From Nonomuraea sediminis (GTDB lineage Bacteria; Actinomycetota; Actinomycetes; Streptosporangiales; Streptosporangiaceae), in NCBI RefSeq assembly GCF_018531495.1, contig NZ_JAHDTI010000011.1:1-64000 (forward strand): 64,000 bases of DNA, in the 5' to 3' direction. The stretch's first letter is position 1, and each line of letters opens with the position of its first letter. Below, piece after piece: positions 42,780 through 51,902 of the stretch. The notes beneath the pieces are model-generated. The model worked only from the letters and a program-made list of their open reading frames with translations. It had not been told where the DNA came from and did no database searches. Made by a program: the position numbers and the translations under genes.

Positions 42780-43004
42780 CTCTCGACGCTAGCCCGCGGC
42801 ACCGCGACCGGGCAGCCGGTTTTCCGCCGCGTACATCCGTCATGTCACTTTTCCCGCATTCTCTGCAGAAGCTTGCATCTTTGTGCGCAGAAATCGTCGC
42901 TTTATGCATGATGAGATCAAAGCGTTGCACAGACTGCCTTGTACGGCCTTTTGGCGCGGCCTATGGTTCCGGCCAGACCTGTTCAAGGTGAAAGGTGTGG
43001 CGAC
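42780..43004. other. Promoter region of sugar ABC operon 1
   Basis: No gene is visible in these 225 bp. The part from 42840 to 42930 is strongly AT-biased compared with surrounding genes. It holds a LacI-type dyad at 42864-42877 and a possible -35-like TTGCAC at 42925. The acetyltransferase promoter must lie at the left end. Confidence 0.5.
42864..42877. promoter_or_regulatory. Candidate LacI-type operator, sugar operon 1
   Basis: TGCA-GAAGCT-TGCA is close to the palindrome bound by LacI-family sugar repressors. The 11-mer GAAGCTTGCAT inside it recurs at 58742-58752 upstream of the second sugar ABC operon. No LacI gene lies in the window. Confidence 0.5.
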
Positions 43005-44291
43005 ATGCGCGGACCGAAGGTGACCGCCGTGCTGGCGGCCGGGGCGCTCGCTCTTACCGCCTGCGGCGGCGGCAGCGGGAGCGACAGCAAGAGCAGCGGC
43101 GGCGAGTTCACGTACTGGTCGATGTGGAAGGAGAACGAGCCCCAGGCCAAGGTCATCAAGGCCGCGATCGACAAGTTCAGCAAGGAGACCGGCACCAAGG
43201 TCGACGTCGAGTGGCAGGGCCGCGACATCCGGACCAAGATCGGCCCGGCCATCGCCGCCAACAAGGCGCCCGACCTGGTGGAGAACGGCTTCGACGTGAT
43301 CAGCTCGCTGCTCGCCTCGACCGGCCAGGCCGCCGACCTGACCCCCGTCTACAACAGCGAGGTCCCGGGCGAGGGCAAGAAGGTCGCCGACGTCATCCCG
43401 GCCAAGTACCTCGACGCGATGCCGAAGGACCCCGACGGCGTCACCCGCTGGATCGTCCCCTACGTGCTCAACTCGGCCACGTACTACTACAACAAGGCCG
43501 ACGCCGACCTGGCCACGACCCCGGCCACGTGGGACGACTTCGTCAAGCTGTGCGACACGCTGAAGGCCGAGGCCAAGGCGTGCGTGGCCTCCGACGGCGA
43601 CAACACCTGGACCAACTTCCTGCTGCTCGACTACCTGCTGGTGCGTGACAACGGGCCGGGCACGCTGGGCAAGATCTATCAGGACAAGACCGGCGCCGCC
43701 TGGGACCAGCCGGGCGTGCTGGAGTCGGCCAAGCGCATCGAGCAGTTCGTCAAGGGCGGCTACCTGCTCAAGGGCTACGACGCCAGCAAGTACCCGGCGC
43801 AGCAGACCAGCTGGGCCACCGGCAAGGCCGCCTTCCACCTGGACGGCACCTGGGTGCCGAGCGAGGCTTCCAAGAACCTGGCTGCCGGCTTCAAGGTGGG
43901 CGAGTTCGCCGTGCCCACCACCAAGGGCGGCAACACCGAGATCGACATCATCCCGCTCGGCTTCGCCATCCCGAAGAAGGCCAAGCACCCCGAGCCCGCG
44001 CAGAAGTTCATCGCCTACTTCCTGAAGAAGGACAACCTGTCGGGCATCTCCACCGAGGCCAAGAACATCACCCCGCGCGAGGACATCCCCGCCCCCGAGG
44101 AGCTGGCCGACGCGCAGAAGCTGCTGAGCGCCAACCCCAGCCGCCTGCCGCTGGACGGCGTCGCGGGTGACTACCTGGACAAGTCGCTCTTCCCCGCCTT
44201 CGCCGACCTGTGGCTGGGCAAGGCGACGGCCGAGCAGTTCGTGGCCAAGGCCAAGCAGGGCCAGATCGCCTACTGGAAGGCCAACGGCTAG
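43005..44291 (+). CDS. Sugar ABC transporter substrate-binding lipoprotein (family 1)
   Basis: A 428-residue receptor with a lipoprotein signal (LALTACGG, Cys near residue 20). The mature start has the family's TYWSMWKENEPQ, followed by DVEWQGRDIRTKIGPAIAAN and FHLDGTWVPSEA. It captures an oligosaccharide for two MalF/MalG-type permeases encoded next. ATG 43005 has AAGGTG upstream. The stop overlaps the permease start as TAGTG. Confidence 0.93.
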   Translation: MRGPKVTAVLAAGALALTACGGGSGSDSKSSGGEFTYWSMWKENEPQAKVIKAAIDKFSKETGTKVDVEWQGRDIRTKIGPAIAANKAPDLVENGFDVISSLLASTGQAADLTPVYNSEVPGEGKKVADVIPAKYLDAMPKDPDGVTRWIVPYVLNSATYYYNKADADLATTPATWDDFVKLCDTLKAEAKACVASDGDNTWTNFLLLDYLLVRDNGPGTLGKIYQDKTGAAWDQPGVLESAKRIEQFVKGGYLLKGYDASKYPAQQTSWATGKAAFHLDGTWVPSEASKNLAAGFKVGEFAVPTTKGGNTEIDIIPLGFAIPKKAKHPEPAQKFIAYFLKKDNLSGISTEAKNITPREDIPAPEELADAQKLLSANPSRLPLDGVAGDYLDKSLFPAFADLWLGKATAEQFVAKAKQGQIAYWKANG

Positions 44292-45232
44292 TGGCGGTCA
44301 GCACACTCGCCGCACCCTCGCGGGCGCGCATCGCCCGCGGGGGTCCGCTCGAGCGGCAGGCCAACCGGCTGTTCTGGCCGTTCGTCGGCCCGGCCCTGGC
44401 CTTCTACGGCCTGCTGTTCCTGGCGCCGATCGTCTTCGCGGCCTGGACCAGCCTGTACAAGTGGGACGGCATGGGCGTCATGCGGTGGCGCGGCCTGGAC
44501 AACTACCGCACGCTGCTCGACGACCAGTCCTTCCACTACGCCGTCGTCAACACGATCAAGATTCTGGTGGTCGGCGGGGTGGCCACGTTCGCGGTGAGCT
44601 TCGCCCTGACGCTGGCGCTGCGCGAGATGGCGGGCAAGATGTTCGCCCGCTCGGTGCTGTTCTTCCCGTGCCTGGTCAACGCGCTGGTGTTCGGCATCGC
44701 GGCGGGCTTCCTGTTCGGGCCGAACGGGCCGGTCAACGCGCTGCTGCGGCTGGTGGGCATCGACGCGGTGCCCAAGTGGCTGTCGGTCGACAACCTGCCC
44801 GCGATGATCATCGCGGCGATCGTGTGGACCGCGACCGGCTACTACACCACGATCATCATGGCCGCCGTCGACCAGATCCCGACCTACCTGTACGAGGCGG
44901 CCGAGCTTGAGGGCGCCAACGCCTGGCAGCGCTTCCGCCACATCACGCTGCCGATGTCGTGGGAGGTCGTGAGCGTCTGCGCGGTGCTGTGGACGGTCAG
45001 CTCGGTGAAGGTGTTCGAGATCGTGCTGCTGTTCGGCGGCGGCTCCACCGTCAGCAACGCGCCCATCCAGACCTGGACGACGGCGATGTACGTCTACTTC
45101 TCCGCCTTCCCCGGCAGCTCGGTGCCCAAGCTGGGCCTGGCCTCCGCCGCGGCGGTGGTCAGCCTGGTCATGGTCGGCGTGTTCGTGGTCATCCTGCGGC
45201 GCCTGATGCGCAGGGAGCGGGTGAGGCTGTGA
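44291..45232 (+). CDS. Sugar ABC permease (MalF/UgpA-like)
   Basis: A 313-residue six-helix permease. The first helix is WPFVGPALAFYGLLFLAPI. The cytoplasmic EAA loop reads LYEAAELEGANAWQRFRHIT, then LPMS. It starts with GTG sharing its first base with the previous stop and overlaps the second permease by 4 nt. No ATPase gene is present; such importers usually share an MsiK-like ATPase encoded elsewhere. Confidence 0.93.
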   Translation: MAVSTLAAPSRARIARGGPLERQANRLFWPFVGPALAFYGLLFLAPIVFAAWTSLYKWDGMGVMRWRGLDNYRTLLDDQSFHYAVVNTIKILVVGGVATFAVSFALTLALREMAGKMFARSVLFFPCLVNALVFGIAAGFLFGPNGPVNALLRLVGIDAVPKWLSVDNLPAMIIAAIVWTATGYYTTIIMAAVDQIPTYLYEAAELEGANAWQRFRHITLPMSWEVVSVCAVLWTVSSVKVFEIVLLFGGGSTVSNAPIQTWTTAMYVYFSAFPGSSVPKLGLASAAAVVSLVMVGVFVVILRRLMRRERVRL

Positions 45233-46044
45233 AGCGCGTCGGGCACGCCATCGTCTGGATCCTGGTCGCGGCCGACCTGGCGCTGCTGGCCTGGATCTTC
45301 CTCACCTCGATCCGCGACACCAGGTCCATCTTCGAGCAGCCGTTCGGCCTGCCGGTGCCGCCGCAGGCGGGCAACTGGGGCAAGGCCTGGGCCGACGGCG
45401 GCTTCAGCAGCGCCGCGCTCAACAGCGTCGGCGTGGCCACGGTGTCGTCGCTGATCGCGGTGGCGGTAGCCGCGCCCGCGGCCTACGCGCTCGCCCGCCG
45501 GCGCACCCGCACCTCCAACGCGCTGACCATGACGTTCGCGCTCGGGCTCGGGGTGCCGGGCCAGGTGCTGCTGGTGCCGCTGTTCGTGGGGCTGGCCGCC
45601 GTCGAGCTGACCGACAGCTTCCTCGGCCTGACGATCGTCTACATCGGCCTGGCCATGCCGTTCACCGTCTACCTCCTGACCGGCTTCTTCGCCGGGATAC
45701 CCGAGGTGCTCGAGGAGGCGGCCGCCATCGACGGCGCCAGCGGGCTGCGGGCCTTCGTCAAGGTCGTGCTGCCGGTGGCCAGGGGCGGGCTGATCACCGC
45801 GTTCCTGCTGCAGTTCATCGGCGCGTGGAACGAGACGCTCTTCGCGATCGCGCTGATGACCAGCGACGACAAGGTCACCCTGCCGGTGGCGCTGGTCAAC
45901 TTCGTCGGCCTGCAGCAGTACGCGGGCCGTGACTGGGGCACCATGTTCGCCGGGATCTGCATCATCCTGGCGCCCATGGTCGCCCTGTTCTCCTGGCTCG
46001 GCACTCGCATCATCCAGGGCATGACCGTGGGAATCGGGAAATAA
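45229..46044 (+). CDS. Sugar ABC permease (MalG/UgpE-like)
   Basis: A 271-residue permease partner. The N-terminal helix is IVWILVAADLALLAWIFLTS. The EAA loop reads VLEEAAAIDGASGLRAFVKV, then VLPVARGG, followed by QFIGAWNETLFAIAL. The start is GTG 45229. The secreted beta-helix gene begins 2 nt after its stop, which links import to an extracellular glycan-active protein. Confidence 0.93.
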   Translation: MKRVGHAIVWILVAADLALLAWIFLTSIRDTRSIFEQPFGLPVPPQAGNWGKAWADGGFSSAALNSVGVATVSSLIAVAVAAPAAYALARRRTRTSNALTMTFALGLGVPGQVLLVPLFVGLAAVELTDSFLGLTIVYIGLAMPFTVYLLTGFFAGIPEVLEEAAAIDGASGLRAFVKVVLPVARGGLITAFLLQFIGAWNETLFAIALMTSDDKVTLPVALVNFVGLQQYAGRDWGTMFAGICIILAPMVALFSWLGTRIIQGMTVGIGK

Positions 46045-46045
46045 C

Positions 46046-47497
46046 GTGATCAAGACCTTAATCGTCGTCGGCCTGGCCGCGACCGGCCTCACCGCGTCCG
46101 CGCAGTCGAACACCTACTACGTGAACTGCCAATCCACGAAGGCCCCCAAGGGCACCCTCCAGCGCCCGCTGAACAGCCTCGACCAGGTCGGCAAGCTCGA
46201 TCTGAAGCCCGGCGACCGCGTGCTGTTCAAGCGCGGCAGCGCCTGCACCGGCACGCTCGCCCCCAAGGGGTCCGGCGCCGCGGGCAGCCCGATCGTCGTG
46301 GACGCCTACGGGCAGGGCGCCAAGCCGCGCATCCAGGGCGGCGGCGCCCAGGACGCCGTCATGCTGCACAACCAGCAGCAGTGGGAGATCCGCAACCTGG
46401 AGATCACCAACACCGGCGCCACGGCGGGCAAGCGGCGCGGCGTGCGCGTCAGCGCGCGCGACGCCGGCACGCTGCGCCACATCGTGCTGTCCGGCCTGGA
46501 CGTGCACGACGTCAACGGCGACGACACCAAGGACGAGTACGGCTCGGCCGGCATCACCATGTGGGTCGAGGGCAACACCACCCCCACGATCTTCGACGAC
46601 GTCCAGATCACCGGCAACACCGTGACCAGGGCGGACCGGTCCGGCATCTTCCTGTTCTCCAGCTGGAACCGCTCGGGCTGGGGCAAGGAACCCGGCCCCT
46701 ACCAGCCGTGGACGGGCGTCAGGGTGACCGGCAACACCGTCACCGACGTGGGCGGCGACGGCATCGTGCTGGGCAGCGTGGCCGGGGCCGTGGCCGAGCA
46801 CAACAGGGTGGACGGCTTCCAGCGCCGCTCCCAGGGCTACAGCGCCGGGCTCTGGACGCACAACTCCGACAACGTGCTCATCCAGTTCAACGAGGTGTCC
46901 GGCGGCGAGACGACCCGCGACGGCATGGCCTTCGACGTGGACGAGAACGCCTTCGGCGCGATCTTCCAGTACAACCACAGCCACGACAACGCCGGCGGCT
47001 TCGCGCTGCTGTGCAACGCCTCGGGCGCGATCCGCGGCGCGGTGCTGCGCTACAACCTGAGCGTCGACGACCACTACCGCGGCATCGAGAACTGCTCGGG
47101 CGCCATCGAGAGCGCCGCGGTCTACAACAACACGTTCGTCATCGGCGACGGCGTCTCCCAGACGGTCGTCAACGAGAACAACACCACCCGGCGCAACGTG
47201 AGCTTCGCCAACAACCTCGTGCTCAAGACCGGCTCGGGCACGGCCTCCTTCCAGCTCAGGTCCGGCGGCTACGTGCTGGAGAACAACCTCGTGCACGGCG
47301 CCCCGGCTCCCGCGGGAGCCGTCGGCACCGTCACCGGCGACCCGCTGCTGACGTCCGCCTTCAGGCTGCAGCCCGGCTCGCCCGCGCTCCAGGCGGGCCG
47401 ATCGATCGACGGCAACGGGGGTAGGGACTACTTCGGCGGCCCGATCCCTGCCGCCTGCCCGCCGGACATCGGCGCCCACCAGCTGTCGACCTGCTGA
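46046..47497 (+). CDS. Secreted right-handed parallel beta-helix protein
   Basis: A 483-residue exported protein with a short signal peptide (residues 1-20, ending TASAQS). The mature start resembles polysaccharide-lyase-like proteins: LNSLDQVGKLDLKPGDRVLF, then KRGSACTGTL. Repeated turns with N-x-(V/I)...G-x-x-(G/A)-I (VQITGNTVTRADRSGIFLF, VRVTGNTVTDVGGDGIVLG) indicate a pectate-lyase-like beta-helix. It may depolymerise or bind an external polysaccharide whose fragments enter through the adjacent ABC importer. Substrate and catalytic residues cannot be identified. Confidence 0.85.
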   Translation: MIKTLIVVGLAATGLTASAQSNTYYVNCQSTKAPKGTLQRPLNSLDQVGKLDLKPGDRVLFKRGSACTGTLAPKGSGAAGSPIVVDAYGQGAKPRIQGGGAQDAVMLHNQQQWEIRNLEITNTGATAGKRRGVRVSARDAGTLRHIVLSGLDVHDVNGDDTKDEYGSAGITMWVEGNTTPTIFDDVQITGNTVTRADRSGIFLFSSWNRSGWGKEPGPYQPWTGVRVTGNTVTDVGGDGIVLGSVAGAVAEHNRVDGFQRRSQGYSAGLWTHNSDNVLIQFNEVSGGETTRDGMAFDVDENAFGAIFQYNHSHDNAGGFALLCNASGAIRGAVLRYNLSVDDHYRGIENCSGAIESAAVYNNTFVIGDGVSQTVVNENNTTRRNVSFANNLVLKTGSGTASFQLRSGGYVLENNLVHGAPAPAGAVGTVTGDPLLTSAFRLQPGSPALQAGRSIDGNGGRDYFGGPIPAACPPDIGAHQLSTC

Positions 47498-47521
47498 CCA
47501 ACTGAACACTCGGGGACCCTC

Positions 47522-49435
47522 ATGACCAGCACCCTCCGGCTCGACACCCTGCGGATTCCCGCCGCCGCGCCGCCGCGCGCCGGCCTGCTGCCGATCCTGC
47601 ACGGCACGCAGGTCAGGCGCGAGGAGGCCGGCGCCGACGCCGAGATGACCGCGCAGATGAGGTACGGCCAGCCGTACAGCCTGCTGCCCTACACGATGCA
47701 GGACGGCTACGACCGCGCGCGCGAGGAGCGCGACCTGCCCGTGGTGGTGCTCGAGAACGAGCACCTGCGCGCCACGTTCCTGCCCGGGTACGGCGGGCGG
47801 CTGTGGTCGCTCGTGCACCGCCCCACCGGCAGGGAACTGCTGCACCGCAACCCGATCCTGCAACCGGCCAACCTGGCGCTGCGCGACGCCTGGCTGGCCG
47901 GGGGAGTGGAGTGGAACCTCGGCGCGACCGGCCACTGGCCGCTGACCTGCTCTCCCCTGCACGCCGTACGGCTGAGCGCGCAGGACGGGACGCCGGTGCT
48001 GCGGCTGTTCGAGTTCGAGCGGATGCGGCGCCTGGTCGTGTCGATCGACGCCTGGCTGCCGGAGGGCTCGCCGGTGCTGTTCGTACGCCCGTCGATCAGG
48101 AACCTGTCCGATGCCGAGACCCCGGTGTACTGGTGGTCGAACATCGCGGTGCCGGAGGCGGCGGACGTGCGGGTGGTGGCCCCGGCGGCGCAGGCGCACC
48201 ACTTCGACTACACCGGGCGGCTGCACCTGGTCGACTTCCCCGAACTGGACGGCGTCGACCGCAGCTACACCGACCGGGTGGCGGCGGCGGCCGACTTCTT
48301 CTTCGAGATCCCCGCGGGCGAGCGGCCGTGGATCGCGGCGCTGGACGCCTCGGGCGCAGGGCTGGTGCAGACGTCCACGCGGCGGCTGCGCGGCCGCAAG
48401 CTGTTCCACTGGGGGACGGGGCCGGGCGGGCGGCGCTGGCAGGAGTGGCTGAGCGGCCCGTCGTCGCGTTACCTGGAGATCCAGGCGGGGCTGGCCCGCA
48501 CCCAGCTGGAGCACATCCCGATGCCCGGCCGCACGACCTGGTCGTGGGTGGAGGCGTACGGCCTGCTGGAGGCGGACCCGTCGATGGTGCACGGTTCGTG
48601 GGACGAGGCGCGCAAGAGCGTGGCCGAGGCCCTCGACCGGATGGTCCCGCGCGCCGCGCTCGAGGCCGAGCAGGTGCTGTCGGAGCCGGAGCGGCTGGCG
48701 GTGGGTTCGGGCTGGGGCGCCCTCGAGGTGGCCGCGGGCGGGCTGCCCGAGGTGCCCGGCCTGCCGTTCGGCGAGGTGGGCGAGGAACAGCGGCCCTGGC
48801 TGGAGCTGGCCGCCTCCGGCCGGCTGCCCGTCTGCGACCCGCCCGCCGCCCCGATCACCGGATCGGGCTGGCGGGAGCTGCTCGAGTCCCATCCCGCCGA
48901 CTGGCACGCCCGCTACCACCTGGGGCTGCTCCGCCACGCCGACGGCGACACCCCGGGCGCGCGGCGGGCGTGGGAGGAGTCGCTCAGCCTGAGCAGGACG
49001 CCTTGGGCGCTGCGCTGCCTGGCGAAGACCGCCGACGGCGGCGCCGCTGACCTGCTGCTCGAGGCGCACACCCGGGCGCCGCGGCTGGCCGAGCTGACCA
49101 TCGAGACGCTGGCCGCGCTGCTGGCCGAGGAACGCTCCACCGAGGCGCTCGCCCTCGTCGACGCCCTCGATCAGGACCAGCGGGCGCTCGGCCGGATCCG
49201 CCTACAGGAGGCCCAGGCCGCTCTGGTCACCGGCGATCTCGGGCGGGCCTCGGGGCTGCTCGCCGAGGGGATCGAGGTGCACAACCTGCGCGAGGGCGAG
49301 GTGTCCCTGGACACCATCTGGTTCGGCTACCACGAGCGCCGCCTCGCGGGCGACGGCCCGGTGACCCCGGAGATCGCCGAGCGGATCCGCCGGGAGCATC
49401 CGCTGCCCGAGCGGTACGACTTCCGCATGCACTGA
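47522..49435 (+). CDS. DUF5107 - TPR protein, glycan-metabolism associated (copy 2)
   Basis: A 637-residue paralogue of the protein encoded at 36301, collinear over its whole length: YGGRLWSLVHRPTGRELLHR, AGGVEWNLGATGH, YWWSNIAVP, GRKLFHWG, then C-terminal TPR-like helices (ADWHARYHLGLLRHADGDTP). By eye roughly half the residues match. It is the last gene of the sugar operon, 24 bp after the beta-helix gene, with GGGGA before ATG 47522. It probably acts on, or senses, the imported saccharide inside the cell; the activity is unproven. Confidence 0.84.
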   Translation: MTSTLRLDTLRIPAAAPPRAGLLPILHGTQVRREEAGADAEMTAQMRYGQPYSLLPYTMQDGYDRAREERDLPVVVLENEHLRATFLPGYGGRLWSLVHRPTGRELLHRNPILQPANLALRDAWLAGGVEWNLGATGHWPLTCSPLHAVRLSAQDGTPVLRLFEFERMRRLVVSIDAWLPEGSPVLFVRPSIRNLSDAETPVYWWSNIAVPEAADVRVVAPAAQAHHFDYTGRLHLVDFPELDGVDRSYTDRVAAAADFFFEIPAGERPWIAALDASGAGLVQTSTRRLRGRKLFHWGTGPGGRRWQEWLSGPSSRYLEIQAGLARTQLEHIPMPGRTTWSWVEAYGLLEADPSMVHGSWDEARKSVAEALDRMVPRAALEAEQVLSEPERLAVGSGWGALEVAAGGLPEVPGLPFGEVGEEQRPWLELAASGRLPVCDPPAAPITGSGWRELLESHPADWHARYHLGLLRHADGDTPGARRAWEESLSLSRTPWALRCLAKTADGGAADLLLEAHTRAPRLAELTIETLAALLAEERSTEALALVDALDQDQRALGRIRLQEAQAALVTGDLGRASGLLAEGIEVHNLREGEVSLDTIWFGYHERRLAGDGPVTPEIAERIRREHPLPERYDFRMH

Positions 49436-49485
49436 AACTCAACGGATTCTCACTGGTACCCGCTGGGAGATGTTGATCGCCCAGG

Positions 49486-50091
49486 TCAAGAAGTAGCCGC
49501 CAGCTCGCCCCGCCGGCCGTACCAGGCGCTCCAGACGCCGAGCAGGGTGAGCGTGACGATCTGCAGCACCGTCGACAGGCCCGTCATGACGTCCACCGAC
49601 AGCACGAACGTGAGCACCACGCGGACCGCCACCTCGGCCAGCAGGCCGGCGGCCCAGGTCAGCGTCATCACCACGTAGATCCGCCGGAACGCGGCGTCGT
49701 TCTGGTACAGCACGTCCCACCGGGCGGCGGTGGCCTCGTCCTCGGCGCCGAAGCGCTTGGCCAGTCCGAAGGCCGCGGGCCGCCCGGTCAGCCAGGTGCC
49801 TGCCAGCACCAGCGCGATGACCGCGGTGCTGAGCGGCTTGGTGGCCAGCACGATCCGCGCGTCCCCGGTCAGTAAGGCGGGCACCAGGTCGACCGCGAAG
49901 AACACCGCGGTCATGGCGGCGAAGCCGTCCAGCCTGCGGCGCACGAGCGCCACCCACACCACCCTGGCCCCGCCCACGCCGGTCGCGACCAGCAGCGCGG
50001 CGTACTCGCTCGCGCCCAGCGCGCGCGCCAGGTAGTAGGCGACGACGGCGGGGCCGATGTCCAGCAGCATCACGGGCAGGAACTTCTTCAC
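49486..50091 (-). CDS. VC0807-like small membrane protein
   Basis: A 201-residue protein with about five hydrophobic helices resembling the VC0807/DUF3159-like membrane family: LPVMLLDIGPAVVAYYLARAL at the start, then RAAFRRIYVVMTLTWAAGLLAE-like helices towards the end. The function is unknown. GTG 50091 overlaps the hydrolase stop by 4 nt, so the two are co-expressed under the TetR system upstream. The 50 bp after its stop hold nothing recognisable. Confidence 0.72.
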   Translation of the reverse strand: MKKFLPVMLLDIGPAVVAYYLARALGASEYAALLVATGVGGARVVWVALVRRRLDGFAAMTAVFFAVDLVPALLTGDARIVLATKPLSTAVIALVLAGTWLTGRPAAFGLAKRFGAEDEATAARWDVLYQNDAAFRRIYVVMTLTWAAGLLAEVAVRVVLTFVLSVDVMTGLSTVLQIVTLTLLGVWSAWYGRRGELAATS

Positions 50092-51254
50092 CGGAACGTC
50101 CTCTCCAGCCAGGCGGCGATGCGGGCCATGGCCAGGCGCTGGGCGCCCAACTGGCAGTGCGCGTCCCCGCCCTCCGCGGCACTGAACTCGATCATGGTCT
50201 TGTCGCAGGTCAGGTGCTCGAACAGGGCCTCGGGCTGGCCCTGGAAGGAGAAGTCGTCCGGCGCGCAGCACACCAGCGTCGGGCAGGCGATCCGCTCGGC
50301 GATCCCGTCGCCCAGGTGGTAGTCGAGCATCGCCAGCATGTAGCCGGACGGAGTCGTGCCGGTCGCCCAGGTGCCGTGCGTGACCGCCCACCGCACGATC
50401 GGGTTCTGCGCCATCATCTCCCTGATGAAGCCGTCGGCCGCCGGGTCCTTCAGCGCCTGCCTGGCCGCCTCCCTGTCGCCGCCGAAGTGCTCGGTGACGA
50501 GCGCGCCCATGTCGTAGACGCCGTCGAAGGCGATCAGCGCCTTCACCCGCGGCTCGAAGGCCGCCGCCCGCGGCGCGAGCAGCCCGCCCATGCTCGCCCC
50601 CAGCAGCGCCACCTTCTCCGGATCGACGTACGGCAGGCCGAGCAGGAAGTCGAGCACCGGGGTCACGACCTGCTCCCAGTCGGGCCGGAAGTGCAGGCCC
50701 CGGCGCATCGCACCGGGCTGGCCGGGCCCGTCGAAGGTCAGCACGTTGTAGCCGCGCTCGTGCAGGGCCGCCGCGCCGAAGAAGTGCATCTCCTCGGCGC
50801 TGCCGTCGAAGCCGTTGTGCATGACGACCGTGGCGCCGTTCGTGCCCCGGTAGAGGTAGCCGGGCAGCGCGGTGTCCTCATAGGGGATCTCGACCGGCTC
50901 GATGCCCGTCATCTCGGCGTATTTCCTGAAGCAGGCCACCTGGCGGGCGTAGGCGGCGTCGATCCTGGGGTCGGACGGGTCGCCGTGCAGGAAGAACTCG
51001 GCCGAGCGGTAGTAGTTCGAGGCCCGCAGCCAGGCGTCGCGCGCGCCGATCCGGTCGAGCAGGCCGACCTCGCCCGCCACCCGGTCGGCGGTGGCCAGCC
51101 ACTCGTCGTGCCAGCTGTCGTAGTCGCCCTCGGTGATGCGCTGCGCGGTGGTGACCACCTCACCGAAGTCGGCGCCGCCGTAGGCGATGTGGCCGAACGA
51201 ACGCAGGGTCTCGTACCAGAACGACGGGTCCTTGTCGAAGACGATGGGACGCAT
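50088..51254 (-). CDS. Alpha/beta hydrolase (FrsA / dihydropseudooxynicotine-hydrolase-like)
   Basis: A 388-residue hydrolase with a helical N-terminal cap (about 1-130) and an alpha/beta-hydrolase core: VVMHNGFDGSAEEMHF around the oxyanion region, nucleophile GASMGG (Ser near 225), an acidic residue in CAPDDFSFQG and a late His in EGGDAHCQLG. The architecture resembles C-C bond hydrolases and acyl hydrolases with an N-terminal lid. The substrate is unknown. ATG 51254 has AAGGAG 6 nt upstream. It is divergent from a TetR gene with operators between, so it is probably induced by the ligand of that regulator. Confidence 0.85.
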   Translation of the reverse strand: MRPIVFDKDPSFWYETLRSFGHIAYGGADFGEVVTTAQRITEGDYDSWHDEWLATADRVAGEVGLLDRIGARDAWLRASNYYRSAEFFLHGDPSDPRIDAAYARQVACFRKYAEMTGIEPVEIPYEDTALPGYLYRGTNGATVVMHNGFDGSAEEMHFFGAAALHERGYNVLTFDGPGQPGAMRRGLHFRPDWEQVVTPVLDFLLGLPYVDPEKVALLGASMGGLLAPRAAAFEPRVKALIAFDGVYDMGALVTEHFGGDREAARQALKDPAADGFIREMMAQNPIVRWAVTHGTWATGTTPSGYMLAMLDYHLGDGIAERIACPTLVCCAPDDFSFQGQPEALFEHLTCDKTMIEFSAAEGGDAHCQLGAQRLAMARIAAWLERTFR

Positions 51255-51262
51255 GGGAACTC

Positions 51263-51282
51263 CTTAACGCGAAGAATTTCGC
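51263..51282. promoter_or_regulatory. TetR operator, hydrolase side
   Basis: CTTAACGCGAAG (51263-51274) has its exact reverse complement at 51319-51330. The left copy also forms a local dyad GCGAA-4-TTCGC (51269-51282). It overlaps the hydrolase ribosome binding site region. Confidence 0.7.
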
Positions 51283-51307
51283 TTCAAGGTAGCTCGGGCT
51301 AAGACTA

Positions 51308-51330
51308 AACGCAAGGGGCTTCGCGTTAAG
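51308..51330. promoter_or_regulatory. TetR operator, regulator side
   Basis: The reverse complement CTTCGCGTTAAG (51319-51330) pairs locally with AACGCAAG just to its left as an imperfect dyad. It ends 8 bp before the TetR ATG, giving paired sites controlling both divergent genes. Confidence 0.68.
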
Positions 51331-51338
51331 CTGTGTTC

Positions 51339-51902
51339 ATGGAACCCGCACGCAGGCCCGGTGGCCGCAGCGCCAAGGTCAGGGCCGCCGTCCACGAGGC
51401 GGTGCTCGACCTGCTGCGCGAGGAGGACTGGGACGACCTGAGCCTGCCCAAGGTCGCCGAACGGTCGGGCGTGCACCAGGCCACGCTCTACCGGCGCTGG
51501 GGCACGCTGAACGCACTGATCGACGACGTCGTGACAGAGAAGCTGGCGCACGGCTCCCCGGTGCCCGACACCGGCACGCTCCGCGGCGACCTGGAGGCCT
51601 ACGCGCTGCAGGTCGCCGACGACGTGGCGGGGCCGCTGGGCAGCCTGTATCTGCGCGCGGCCATGGTCGGCTCGCGCGGCCCCGAGGGCGGGACATACCT
51701 GATCCAGCGCGCCGTGAGCCTGCAGAACATGCTCGAAAGGGCGGCCGGGCGCGGCGAGGATCCGCCGACGCTGCTCGAGCTGATGGAGGTGGTGATCGCG
51801 CCGCTGTACTACCACGCGATCTTCTTCAGCCGCCCGGTCGGCCACGAGCACGCGAAAGCGCTGGTCGAACGGCTGCTCAGCCTGCCAGGATCAGCTCCTT
51901 GA
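51339..51902 (+). CDS. TetR-family regulator of the divergent hydrolase operon
   Basis: A 187-residue TetR protein with HTH at about residues 12-58 (LPKVAERSGVHQATLYRRWG) and a C-terminal domain of the TetR_C_16-like kind (YLRAAMVGSRGPEGG). ATG 51339 is chosen over GTG 51333; the ribosome binding site is weak. Matching operators in the 84-bp divergent gap indicate repression of the alpha/beta hydrolase and itself. Its 3' end overlaps the convergent nucleotidyltransferase gene by 26 nt. Confidence 0.9.
   Translation: MEPARRPGGRSAKVRAAVHEAVLDLLREEDWDDLSLPKVAERSGVHQATLYRRWGTLNALIDDVVTEKLAHGSPVPDTGTLRGDLEAYALQVADDVAGPLGSLYLRAAMVGSRGPEGGTYLIQRAVSLQNMLERAAGRGEDPPTLLELMEVVIAPLYYHAIFFSRPVGHEHAKALVERLLSLPGSAP

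Noticed and set aside
46058-49069. A 1003-codon open frame antisense to the beta-helix and DUF5107 genes
   Set aside because: It spans two real plus-strand genes and the gap between them, and encodes an Arg/Gly/Val-rich product without domains, so it is a GC shadow.
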